Assembly (NCBI GenBank): GCA_012965445.1
Contig: DTSJ01000142.1
Location: 1 to 13,997 of the forward strand
Source of the DNA: Candidatus Hydrogenedentota bacterium
GTDB lineage: Bacteria > Hydrogenedentota > Hydrogenedentia > Hydrogenedentiales > GCA-2746185
Length of the DNA stretch: 13,997 bases
Direction: 5' to 3'
Below the pieces are notes generated by a model that made no database searches, was not told the DNA's origin, and saw nothing but the letters and a program-made list of their open reading frames with translations. Made by a program: the position numbers and the translations under genes. Of this stretch, positions 7,702 through 13,886 are shown piece by piece; position 1 is the first letter of the stretch; the number at the start of each line of letters is the position of its first letter.

Positions 7702-9541
7702 CGGCGAGTCTTCCTTTCGGTGCAAAAAGGCCCGAGGGTCTGAATTGCATAAAGCCTACGATCAAGACAAGCAGTATGATTTTAGCCCATATTGTTCCGG
7801 TTCCTGGTTCAATGAATTTCGTCAGGACTCCGATACCAAGTCCAGAACAAATGACACCCGCGATTTCGCCGACGCCACCCGTTACGACGACAAGAAATGA
7901 ATCCACGATGTACACTTGCTGACCCATGTCGGGTGTCACGCCGCCGATGAGTGTAACCGCGTAACCCGCGACACCGGCGAGTCCAGAACCGAATGCAAAG
8001 GTGAACGCATCGATACGTTTTGTGTTCACACCGAGACTTGAAGCCATATCGCGGTTTTGCATGGTCGCACGCATTTGTAGTCCAATTCGCGTGAAGTACA
8101 TCAGCCCGTACACCGTAACGACACTTAGAACCGTCAATCCGATAATGAACAGACGGCCCCACGGCATATTGAAATCCTGGACTATCTCGATGCTGCCGCG
8201 CGCCCAGTCGGGCGCGGAAACGCCGATGTTGTCTCCATATCGAATGCGGACACATTGTATGAGAATGAGTCCGATTCCCCATGTCGCCAAGAGCGACTCC
8301 AAGGGCTTTCGGTACAGACGACTGATGACCACAAGTTCCATAATGTAGCCGACCATCGCAGCGCAAAGGAATGCGAAAGGAAGAGCCAGTGCATAGTAGT
8401 ACCCGAATGCCGCTTCGGGAAGTTTTCCCTGCTCAATCAGTTTGCTAAACAGCAGTTGCATCTCGTAGGTGGCGTATGCCCCGATCATCATGAGTTCGCC
8501 GTGGGCCATGTTGATGACACCCATCAGTCCGAATGTAATCGCGAGTCCCAAGGCCATCATAATCAATATGGAGCCAAGCGACAGACCGCGAAACAAATTT
8601 TCCGCCATGCCTACATTTCTTTGGTGTCCGGCAATTATTGAGATGGCCAATTTGTACGCTTTTTCCTTCTCCGCGTATGTCAGCGCGCCTGCTCGTGTGT
8701 GCTCAGTCTGGACTGCGCCTGAATTACCAGCATCGTCTTCGTGTGATTCCCTCAGGGATTTCAATCTATCTTCCAGTCTCGGCAGTGCGCGAAGACTCTT
8801 TAACGCCGCCAAACCCTCAACCGCTGCAAACTGGACATCTTCGTCCGCATCTCTGAGTTGAATGAGCAGAACACTCTCCTGCGCGACGCGTCGAATCTTC
8901 GAGATTGGGTCGTTTTCCGCCAATTCACGTAAGCGATCCAGCGCAACCGTCTGCTCCGGGGGATCGCCGCATTTTTTTGCGCCGGACAGGCGAATGTCAG
9001 CGACTGGCGACGAAAGTCGGGACAAGAACTTCGCGCTCCTCGCCCAATTGCGTTCTTTTCGACCGGCATCGATTTCTTCCAGGTCTTCGATGGGCACCAC
9101 GAGCTGATCGGGGTTAAGCTCTACACCCTCAAACTCGACCATTTCACCGTTACTCGGAATCGGGACATAGACCCCTGCTACCCCCGATAGCGGATCGGAT
9201 AACGGTGCAAACTCATCGAGATCCTCATTCTCGACAACTTCTTCACAAAGGACCACCTTTCGGATGCCGTCAGAATCTTCCAATATGTAGAGGCTTCCTT
9301 GACGGTAAAACTCCATCAACACCTCTATACGCTGGTCACCAGTATTTGCGAGGGCGGTGATTGACGTGCGAACGATTTCCGAATCATCATTGCCAAGTTC
9401 CAGCAATAGTTCCCGAATTGTTGCTGTCGCCGCCCCACTGCTAGCGATGCGTTGCTGGGGTTCGTCGCTGGAACAACCATTGAGCCCGAGCGTGCTCACC
9501 AAAGCTAAGATGAATGGTGAGATGATTTTGATTTGTTTCAT
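7694..9541 (-). CDS. urtB: Urea ABC transporter permease UrtB with N-terminal lipobox extension
   Basis: The C-terminal half (from about 314) is a LivH-like membrane permease. It contains ALGLAITFGLMGVINMAHGE (330-349), LGVNTKRIDAFTFAFGSGLAG (503-523) and FRPSGLFAPKGR near the end. The first 300 residues are a soluble extension. It starts with a signal sequence ending in a lipobox (LNGC, Cys23) and contains helical pairs resembling HEAT repeats around 41-75 and 175-265, such as DEDVQFAAVEGLAALKSLRALPRL. Many proteobacterial UrtB proteins have such an exported extension, so 615 residues is long but not a foreign fusion. The lipobox in place of a cleavable signal is less expected. The start is ATG at 9541 with only a weak AAGAG ribosome-binding site. 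It lies 185 bases after urtA, the largest gap in the operon. Confidence 0.93.
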   Translation of the reverse strand: MKQIKIISPFILALVSTLGLNGCSSDEPQQRIASSGAATATIRELLLELGNDDSEIVRTSITALANTGDQRIEVLMEFYRQGSLYILEDSDGIRKVVLCEEVVENEDLDEFAPLSDPLSGVAGVYVPIPSNGEMVEFEGVELNPDQLVVPIEDLEEIDAGRKERNWARSAKFLSRLSSPVADIRLSGAKKCGDPPEQTVALDRLRELAENDPISKIRRVAQESVLLIQLRDADEDVQFAAVEGLAALKSLRALPRLEDRLKSLRESHEDDAGNSGAVQTEHTRAGALTYAEKEKAYKLAISIIAGHQRNVGMAENLFRGLSLGSILIMMALGLAITFGLMGVINMAHGELMMIGAYATYEMQLLFSKLIEQGKLPEAAFGYYYALALPFAFLCAAMVGYIMELVVISRLYRKPLESLLATWGIGLILIQCVRIRYGDNIGVSAPDWARGSIEIVQDFNMPWGRLFIIGLTVLSVVTVYGLMYFTRIGLQMRATMQNRDMASSLGVNTKRIDAFTFAFGSGLAGVAGYAVTLIGGVTPDMGQQVYIVDSFLVVVTGGVGEIAGVICSGLGIGVLTKFIEPGTGTIWAKIILLVLIVGFMQFRPSGLFAPKGRLADD

Positions 9542-9614
9542 AAATTACTCTTGTTCGACCATGACACCAGTTAGTCGGTCGGTTAAATCGTGCAGCCATT
9601 CGTACGTCGAATAG

Positions 9615-9630
9615 TCACTCTTCCGAGTGA
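9615..9630 (-). other. Small RNA hairpin with GGAA tetraloop between urtA and urtB
   Basis: On the transcribed strand TCACTC, loop GGAA, GAGTGA forms a perfect 6-bp stem closed by a GNRA-type tetraloop, a very stable RNA fold. It lies 18 bases downstream of the larger 9649-9684 hairpin and 73 bases upstream of the urtB start. No U-run follows, so it is not an intrinsic terminator. Together with the larger hairpin it probably shapes mRNA stability or ribosome access to urtB. Confidence 0.5.
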
Positions 9631-9648
9631 TTCTTGGTCATTACCCAG

Positions 9649-9684
9649 CGCTTTCGCACGGTGAGGAAGCGCCGTGCGAAAGCG
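9649..9684 (-). other. Strong 13-bp hairpin between urtA and urtB
   Basis: CGCTTTCGCACGG (9649-9661) and CCGTGCGAAAGCG (9672-9684) are perfect reverse complements separated by ten bases. The hairpin lies 42 bases beyond the urtA stop in the only long gap within the operon. On the transcribed strand the 3' arm is followed by CTGGGTAATG, with no U-run, so read-through is expected. Stem-loops after the binding-protein gene of ABC operons are known to stabilise the upstream mRNA and raise binding protein over permease. I infer that role here. Confidence 0.7.
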
Positions 9685-9726
9685 ACCACGAATAGTTCGA
9701 GGCAATGATCAGGCAACACTAACACT

Positions 9727-10998
9727 CTACGAATCAGATTTTGGTCCTCCTGTAGGGGCAGGATAATTTCCGTCCGGGTGCAGATAGGAGCTGTACGAAT
9801 CCGGTGAAACCAGGCCGTCCGACTTGTGAATGATTTTGAACTGGCCGTTTTTCTTGATCTCACCAATATACACTGGCTTCAACGTATGCTGATTATTCGG
9901 GTGCATCTTTTTTGCGCCGCCCGGAGCATCAAATTCAAGACCGTACACCGCTTCGCGCACTTTATCCACATCGAACGAACCAGCTTTTTCTGCTGCTGCC
10001 GCCCATGCATAAACACCGAAGTAAGCCGCCTCGATCGGATCGTCTGTTACACGTGAAGATCCGCCCGGTAGATTATTTGTCTTGCAGTACGCTTTGAAGG
10101 CCTTCACGAACTCCTTGTTACTAGCCGACTTGATGCTCTGGAAGTAATTCCAAGCCGCGAGATGGCCAACCAAAGGAGGAACATCCATCGCGCGAAGTTC
10201 ATCTTCAGCGACGGAAAATGCCATGATTGGACAATCTTCGGCGGTGAGACCCTGGTTGGCAAACTCGCGATAGAAGGGCACATTGCTGTCCCCATTGATC
10301 GTCGATAGGACACATGCGTCGCCGGCGGCGGCGAACCTCTTAATCTTACCAACGATGGTCTGGTAGTCCTGATGGTGAAACGGCGTGTATTCTTCGATGA
10401 TATTTTCGTCTTTGACGCCAACGCTTTTCAGGTAGGCTTTGAGAACTTTGTTGGCAGTGCGCGGGAATACATAGTCTGTACCGAGCAAATAGAACTTCTT
10501 GCTTTGGTATTCATTCATCATATATTCAGCTGCCGGTACCAGTTGCTGATTGGGTGACGCACCGGTATAGAATACGTTTAACGATTGTTCTTCCCCCTCA
10601 TATTGAACAGGGTAAAACAGCAACGCATTGTATTCTTCAAATACAGGCAGGCAAGACTTACGGCTGACCGATGTCCAGCATCCGAAAGTAACGGCTACCT
10701 CTTTTTCTGCGATGAGTTCTTTTGCTTTTTCCGCAAACAAAGGCCAATTGGATGCGGGGTCAACCACCACGGGCACAATCTGTTTACCTAACACACCGCC
10801 TGAAGCGTTGATTTCTTCGGCAGCCATCAGAACAACGTCACGGAGCGATGTTTCGGAAATGGCCATGGTTCCCGAAAGTGAATGGAGCACACCAATTTTG
10901 ACCGTATCTTCCTGTGCGACCGCGACACCTTGCCCGAAACACGCTGCAAGTGCGACCGCCAAAGCGCCAATTTTCAGTTTAAGTCGTTTGATATTCAT
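9727..10998 (-). CDS. urtA: Urea ABC transporter substrate-binding protein UrtA
   Basis: UrtA is the periplasmic urea-binding protein of the importer, related to AmiC and the amide-binding FmdD. The 423-residue precursor begins with a Sec signal peptide (KRLKLKIGALAVALAACFG, cleavage near VAVAQ-ED). It continues with the family hallmarks VKIGVLHSLSGTMAISE, GCWTSVSRKSCLPVFEE, LFYPVQYEGEE and the C-terminal YIGEIKKNGQFKII. Length is normal. The start is ATG at 10998 with AAGGA and a seven-base spacer. It follows the porin gene by 33 bases and is separated from urtB by 185 bases containing two hairpins, consistent with separate tuning of binding-protein abundance. Confidence 0.97.
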   Translation of the reverse strand: MNIKRLKLKIGALAVALAACFGQGVAVAQEDTVKIGVLHSLSGTMAISETSLRDVVLMAAEEINASGGVLGKQIVPVVVDPASNWPLFAEKAKELIAEKEVAVTFGCWTSVSRKSCLPVFEEYNALLFYPVQYEGEEQSLNVFYTGASPNQQLVPAAEYMMNEYQSKKFYLLGTDYVFPRTANKVLKAYLKSVGVKDENIIEEYTPFHHQDYQTIVGKIKRFAAAGDACVLSTINGDSNVPFYREFANQGLTAEDCPIMAFSVAEDELRAMDVPPLVGHLAAWNYFQSIKSASNKEFVKAFKAYCKTNNLPGGSSRVTDDPIEAAYFGVYAWAAAAEKAGSFDVDKVREAVYGLEFDAPGGAKKMHPNNQHTLKPVYIGEIKKNGQFKIIHKSDGLVSPDSYSSYLHPDGNYPAPTGGPKSDS

Positions 10999-11031
10999 CG
11001 TTTTATCCTTGTCTGGGTTGATTCGATTTTT

Positions 11032-12183
11032 CTAGAATTGAAACTGCGCACCGAGAACGACCTGGTTATAATAATCGGCAAACTCAGGATCAATCACTGA
11101 AAACACCAGTGAGAGACGTGCGTTGTGTCCGTCAATGACGTAGTTGACACCCGCGTCGTACTGCTTATCATCTTCAAATTCCTGATACCGCACGTGAGGT
11201 TGAAACTTGCCTGGCCCCACTTTCTTCGGAAACAGGTATCCAACAAGGCCCATATATGCGTCGCCGTCCCCTGGCGCGTCGTTGAGGTCATAGCGATACG
11301 CAGCCCCTTCAACAGTAATCACGCCGTCGTTGGAAAGTCCTTTTTCAAACAACACGTCGACGTTGTAGCCGAGAAAATCCTCGGTTCCGTCATCAACGCC
11401 GGGCAGCCCCGCATCAGCCCCGTCGCCTTGATACTGCAGCACAAGCGCAACAGCGAATATGTCTTTGTCTCCGTAGTATGTGCTGCTCGTATAGTATCCG
11501 GGTTCCGGATCGAGGAAATTGTATGTGAATCTACCAGCATAGAGCTGATTCGAGTCAGGGTTGTCGCTTCCTTTATAGGCACCAACAGCATACTTGAGTT
11601 TGCCGCCCTCAAATTGCCCGGATATCGATAAACCGTCGTCGCGACCAGCAAAAATAGACGGATACCTGGATACCAAACCCGGATAATCGTACGTCGCAAG
11701 ATAATACGGGCCGTCGAGATTAGAACGGTCAGAAGGCGGCAAATGACGCCCCAGCCAGATATTGAACGCATCGCTTTTCTTGTACTTCAGGACTCCGTCC
11801 AACACCCGAATATCTTCATCACCAGACGAAGAGGGTACTCCACTGCCCGTGCCTTCCCATTCCGTATTGAATTCGACTGCGAAGTGATCCGTAAACGAAG
11901 CGTTTACATACAGACGCATGTTATCCAATGATCCGTTCGTCGACCAGTTATTGCTATCCGTCGAGCCATCCTCGATGCCACGAACCGATCCCCGAAAACC
12001 GACGCCTAGTTTTATTTTTTCACCCGTATTGGACTTTATCCAAGCTGACACATCCGACAGTGGAGTACCCTCTTCGTCTTGAGCGTCTTCGTCTTGAGCG
12101 TACGAAAGACCGGACACCGACATTGCAGTTCCCAGTACGAGCGCTCCGATACCTCCTTTTACAAACGGTACGAATTTCAACAT
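11032..12183 (-). CDS. Outer-membrane porin, putative urea porin
   Basis: The predicted 383-residue outer-membrane beta-barrel is the first gene of the urea operon. It has a signal peptide (basic start, hydrophobic GGIGALVLGTA, cleavage near SYA-QD), an acidic linker (QDEDAQDEE) and alternating amphipathic strands such as LRLNASF-like, KLKYAVGAYKG and HFAVEFNTEW. It ends in a terminal Phe (VVLGAQFQF), the usual C-terminal signal for the BAM insertion machinery. I recognise the porin type, resembling OprP/FmdC-like barrels, but cannot assign a named family. The start is ATG at 12183 with AAGGAAGG nine bases upstream. An in-frame extension to 12318 would bury the signal peptide. Its place 33 bases before urtA suggests it admits urea or short amides, as proposed for FmdC in Methylophilus. 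A 15-base tandem repeat encodes the acidic linker. Confidence 0.85.
   Translation of the reverse strand: MLKFVPFVKGGIGALVLGTAMSVSGLSYAQDEDAQDEEGTPLSDVSAWIKSNTGEKIKLGVGFRGSVRGIEDGSTDSNNWSTNGSLDNMRLYVNASFTDHFAVEFNTEWEGTGSGVPSSSGDEDIRVLDGVLKYKKSDAFNIWLGRHLPPSDRSNLDGPYYLATYDYPGLVSRYPSIFAGRDDGLSISGQFEGGKLKYAVGAYKGSDNPDSNQLYAGRFTYNFLDPEPGYYTSSTYYGDKDIFAVALVLQYQGDGADAGLPGVDDGTEDFLGYNVDVLFEKGLSNDGVITVEGAAYRYDLNDAPGDGDAYMGLVGYLFPKKVGPGKFQPHVRYQEFEDDKQYDAGVNYVIDGHNARLSLVFSVIDPEFADYYNQVVLGAQFQF
12071..12100. repeat. Perfect 15-base tandem duplication in the porin gene
   Basis: The unit TCTTCGTCTTGAGCG occurs twice back to back. On the coding strand it repeats the Ala-Gln-Asp-Glu block right after the predicted signal-peptidase site. 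The unit is a multiple of three, so gain or loss of copies would keep the reading frame. Confidence 0.85.
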
Positions 12184-12423
12184 TTTTTGTAGCCTTCCTT
12201 TCCGAATTAAAAACGCGATAGCTGCGATTGTCCGCGCTATGATGTTTGGCAGCCGAGGCCCAACATTACAGAGCAGAACATACCGTCGTGGCAGGACATC
12301 GGCAATAACGGAATCCACGAAAAGTCAGAGGCGAAAAGAAATGCCAGACATGGATGAATTACAGCCAGTCGCCACTTGGGCGAAGCGGCATCAACAAGAT
12401 GACCGCCAGTTAAGCGTACGGCA

Positions 12424-12439
12424 CGCAAAAACTGTGCCC
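12424..12439 (-). promoter_or_regulatory. Sigma-54 (RpoN) promoter for the porin-urt-ure operon
   Basis: Read on the minus strand the site is GGGCAC-AGTTT-TTGCG, close to the RpoN consensus TGGCAC-N5-TTGCW. GG of the -24 element and GC of the -12 element have the required ten-base separation. The expected start is near 12413, about 230 bases before the porin ATG. Sigma-54 control usually needs an enhancer-bound AAA+ activator such as NtrC, which would fit nitrogen-limitation control of urea use. No such activator is encoded in this window. Confidence 0.65.
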
Positions 12440-12558
12440 ACTGGAAATCCGCTGTCGAAAAGAGGCCGCTAATTGGTGTAACCCACCCCGAATACACTGC
12501 GAATTTCGTACAGAATACATACAAACAGCAGGCGGGGTTTGCGGGATTACAAAAAGAT

Positions 12559-12573
12559 AATCTATCAGAGATT
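12559..12573. promoter_or_regulatory. Small dyad, possible operator or enhancer
   Basis: AATCT and AGATT form a perfect inverted repeat around a five-base spacer (ATCAG). The site is roughly 150 bases upstream of the inferred operon start, a usual distance for an enhancer of a sigma-54 promoter. A 5-bp dyad in AT-rich DNA can occur by chance. Confidence 0.25.
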
Positions 12574-12625
12574 GTTACATATACGTAATGCATAGTCATC
12601 CATTCTTACCAAATCGTAGTGCAAT

Positions 12626-12648
12626 GTAGGTTTTTTGTAGGACCCCTA
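12626..12648. promoter_or_regulatory. Phased TAGG half-site cluster, candidate operator
   Basis: GTAGG occurs at 12626-12630 and again at 12637-12641, exactly 11 bases apart with a T6 run between. The second copy forms the perfect dyad TAGG-ACC-CCTA (12638-12648). One-turn phasing plus a dyad is what a dimeric helix-turn-helix regulator would recognise. The LuxR-type product of 12897-13571 is the obvious candidate, by inference only. Confidence 0.35.
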
Positions 12649-12766
12649 TGGCGCGACTTTCACAACTGGAAGAACAATAGATTAAACCTCTCTGCGTTCA
12701 TCAACAAGTGTTTCATCTACGGCTCTCAATCCCGGAACGATCCAAATGCCATTTTACTTTGGAGGT

Positions 12767-12782
12767 TGGCATGAACATTGCG
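12767..12782 (+). promoter_or_regulatory. Sigma-54-like promoter toward the LuxR-type regulator
   Basis: TGGCAT-GAACA-TTGCG matches TGGCAC-N5-TTGCW with the correct ten-base GG-to-GC spacing. The inferred start is near 12793, about 100 bases before the regulator ATG. It faces away from the operon promoter at 12424-12439. The same bases contain a GGAGG-preceded ATG (12771), so they may be a translation start instead of, or as well as, a promoter. Confidence 0.5.
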
Positions 12783-12818
12783 CTTTGCCTGTTGGCTGCT
12801 CTCGTTCGATTCATATGA
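12771..12818 (+). CDS. Candidate 15-residue leader peptide
   Basis: ATG at 12771 is preceded by GGAGG (12761-12765) with a five-base spacer and opens a hydrophobic 15-codon frame (MNIALCLLAALVRFI). Its TGA overlaps the ATG of the next small frame as ATGA. A good ribosome-binding site and coupling geometry are the only evidence, and no homology is recognised. If the overlapping sigma-54 site starts transcription near 12793, this frame would not be in the mRNA, so the two readings compete. Confidence 0.2.
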   Translation: MNIALCLLAALVRFI

Positions 12819-12889
12819 ACATTTGTATCATCAAAAATGCCTACTTAGATCTTCTCGATATGTGTTGGACGAACAACGGCACAGATTAA
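12815..12889 (+). CDS. Candidate 24-residue small ORF coupled to the regulator
   Basis: This frame opens at the ATG overlapping the previous stop, begins with the same ATGAACATT sequence as the first small ORF, and ends in TAA at 12887-12889. That stop overlaps the AAGGA ribosome-binding site of the regulator gene, whose ATG follows seven bases later. It could be a translated leader that couples to the regulator, or chance. There is no recognisable domain and no separate strong ribosome-binding site. Confidence 0.15.
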   Translation: MNICIIKNAYLDLLDMCWTNNGTD

Positions 12890-12896
12890 GGACGCA

Positions 12897-13571
12897 ATGC
12901 ATAGCGGTTCAAAAGCACAAATTCGTATAGTTGTAATCACCGACCAGAAAGAAGCGGCGAACCCGTTACGCGAAATCCTCAACGCCGACCTAGATACGGC
13001 GGTAATCGATCTGATCGAGATAGTCGATAATTCAGCTCCTCTGGAAACCCAAGATTGTCCAGATTTGTTTATCGTGCGTATCATTGGCCTATCTGCCGAC
13101 GGATTCAAATGGGTTGGAAAACTTCGGGCGGGTCATCCGCACGTACCAATCATACTGATTTCACGCGGCGAAGAAATAATCAGTGCTGAAAAAGCGCTGC
13201 GTTTGGGTGCGAATGGGTACATCGGTTTGGATTCCGAAGCAACTTCGGTTCTAGCTGCAACTCGATGTGTGCTGGTAGGAGATCGATATGCAAGCAATCA
13301 GTATAGTCAGTGGCTCATACGGAGAGCTGCCTTGGGAAGATCTGCTTCAATTAGTCACTTGCTCAGTGATCTCAGCAGGCAGGAACGACGCGTTTTCGAG
13401 TGCATCGGAGAGGGTCAATCGAATCGATCAATCGCAGAATGCATCGGAATCCATGCAAAAACCGTTGCCACATACAGGAGCCGCATCAAAATCAAGCTGG
13501 GTATCAACGACGGTCAAATTCTGGCTGAAATCGCAACCGAATGGAAACATGCCGAAGGAACGAAAGCGTAA
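12897..13571 (+). CDS. LuxR/NarL-type regulator with degenerate receiver domain
   Basis: This 224-residue DNA-binding regulator has a receiver-like N-terminal domain (about 8-125) and a C-terminal LuxR helix-turn-helix (about 157-217: LSRQERRVFECIGEGQSNRS, then KTVATYRSRIKIKLGI). The receiver keeps the overall pattern (IRIVVITD, CPDLFIV, ILIS at 86-89, GANGY at 104-108). However, the phospho-acceptor Asp is Arg61 and the conserved Lys is Leu111, so phosphorylation by a partner kinase is unlikely. No kinase gene is present. The start is ATG at 12897, with AAGGA four bases upstream. It is transcribed away from the urea operon across the shared intergenic region, so I infer that it regulates that operon, itself, or both. 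It has no AAA+ domain and cannot by itself activate sigma-54. Confidence 0.9.
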   Translation: MHSGSKAQIRIVVITDQKEAANPLREILNADLDTAVIDLIEIVDNSAPLETQDCPDLFIVRIIGLSADGFKWVGKLRAGHPHVPIILISRGEEIISAEKALRLGANGYIGLDSEATSVLAATRCVLVGDRYASNQYSQWLIRRAALGRSASISHLLSDLSRQERRVFECIGEGQSNRSIAECIGIHAKTVATYRSRIKIKLGINDGQILAEIATEWKHAEGTKA

Positions 13572-13724
13572 GATTGAACCTGCGGATTCACGAAAATACA
13601 GATGGTGTCCGAAATAAAATTCGGCCGATGAGTTCAGGTAGTTCAGCCCAATTCTACGAGTTAATTTGATTTCGCCTACTGGTATGAAGATCCCGAGTTC
13701 CCAACGGATATCAGCATGTGCTGG

Positions 13725-13754
13725 GTAACCCCACGGTCAAAGTATTTCACCGAA
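13725..13754 (+). repeat. Diverged direct copy of the repeat's inner end
   Basis: Aligned without gaps at a fixed offset of 79 bases, 13725-13754 and 13804-13833 agree at 20 of 30 positions. Shared blocks are GTA, GGTCAAA and CCGAA. The offset nearly equals the 78-base element length, suggesting an old tandem unit or duplicated binding sites. Confidence 0.45.
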
Positions 13755-13808
13755 GCTCTATCTCCCGACTTCATCGTTAAACAGTTTGCGATAACACCGA
13801 GGTGTACC

Positions 13809-13886
13809 CGTAGGGTCAAAAAACTCAGCCGAACTCTCGAAGCCCCGATTATAAGGGGCTTCCGTGTTTGTGAGCAGGAAATCTCG
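13809..13886 (-). repeat. Right copy of the 78-base flanking inverted repeat
   Basis: Its reverse complement aligns gap-free to 1-78. The 16 outer bases are identical and 28 of 29 inner bases match, with an unrelated 33-base centre. Unlike the left copy, the centre here holds a strong hairpin. Similarity weakly continues past the inner end to TAACACC at 13792-13798. Bases 13887-13997 may be further repeat, but the left copy is cut by the window edge so this cannot be tested. Confidence 0.8.
13839..13862. terminator. 8-bp GC-rich hairpin in the right repeat copy
   Basis: GAAGCCCC and GGGGCTTC form a perfect 8-bp stem around GATTATAA. On the minus strand a T6 run follows about 15 bases later, too far for a standard intrinsic terminator, and on the plus strand there is no T-run. 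It may terminate transcription entering from the right, or be a structural part of the repeat. The left copy lacks it. Confidence 0.4.

Larger units (their letters stand above)
12184..12896. other. Divergent intergenic region with regulatory signals
   Basis: These 713 bases separate the porin-led operon from the LuxR-type regulator. I see two outward sigma-54-like promoters (12424-12439 minus, 12767-12782 plus), a small dyad (12559-12573), a phased TAGG cluster (12626-12648) and two tiny candidate ORFs (12771-12889). The leader from the inferred operon start (about 12413) to the porin ATG is about 230 bases. I saw no convincing larger gene: open frames at 12237-12599 minus and 12239-12472 plus run through the promoter and have unprotein-like composition. 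Confidence 0.7.

Noticed and set aside
12184..12318. N-terminal extension of the porin to an upstream in-frame start
   Set aside because: The ATG at 12183 has a strong ribosome-binding site and begins a clean signal peptide. The extension would place 45 residues in front of it.
12237..12599. Minus-strand open frame of 120 codons upstream of the porin
   Set aside because: It runs through the sigma-54-like promoter, is rich in Cys and Phe without domain pattern, and overlaps the region that should be the operon leader.
12608..12623. NtrC-like site (TACCAAATCGTAGTGCA region) and a TTGGTGTA half-site at 12473-12480
   Set aside because: One half resembles the NtrC consensus but the other half or the spacing does not. 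Not enough to call an enhancer.
13609..13624. Terminator after the LuxR-type gene
   Set aside because: The stem is only 5 bp and no T-run follows.
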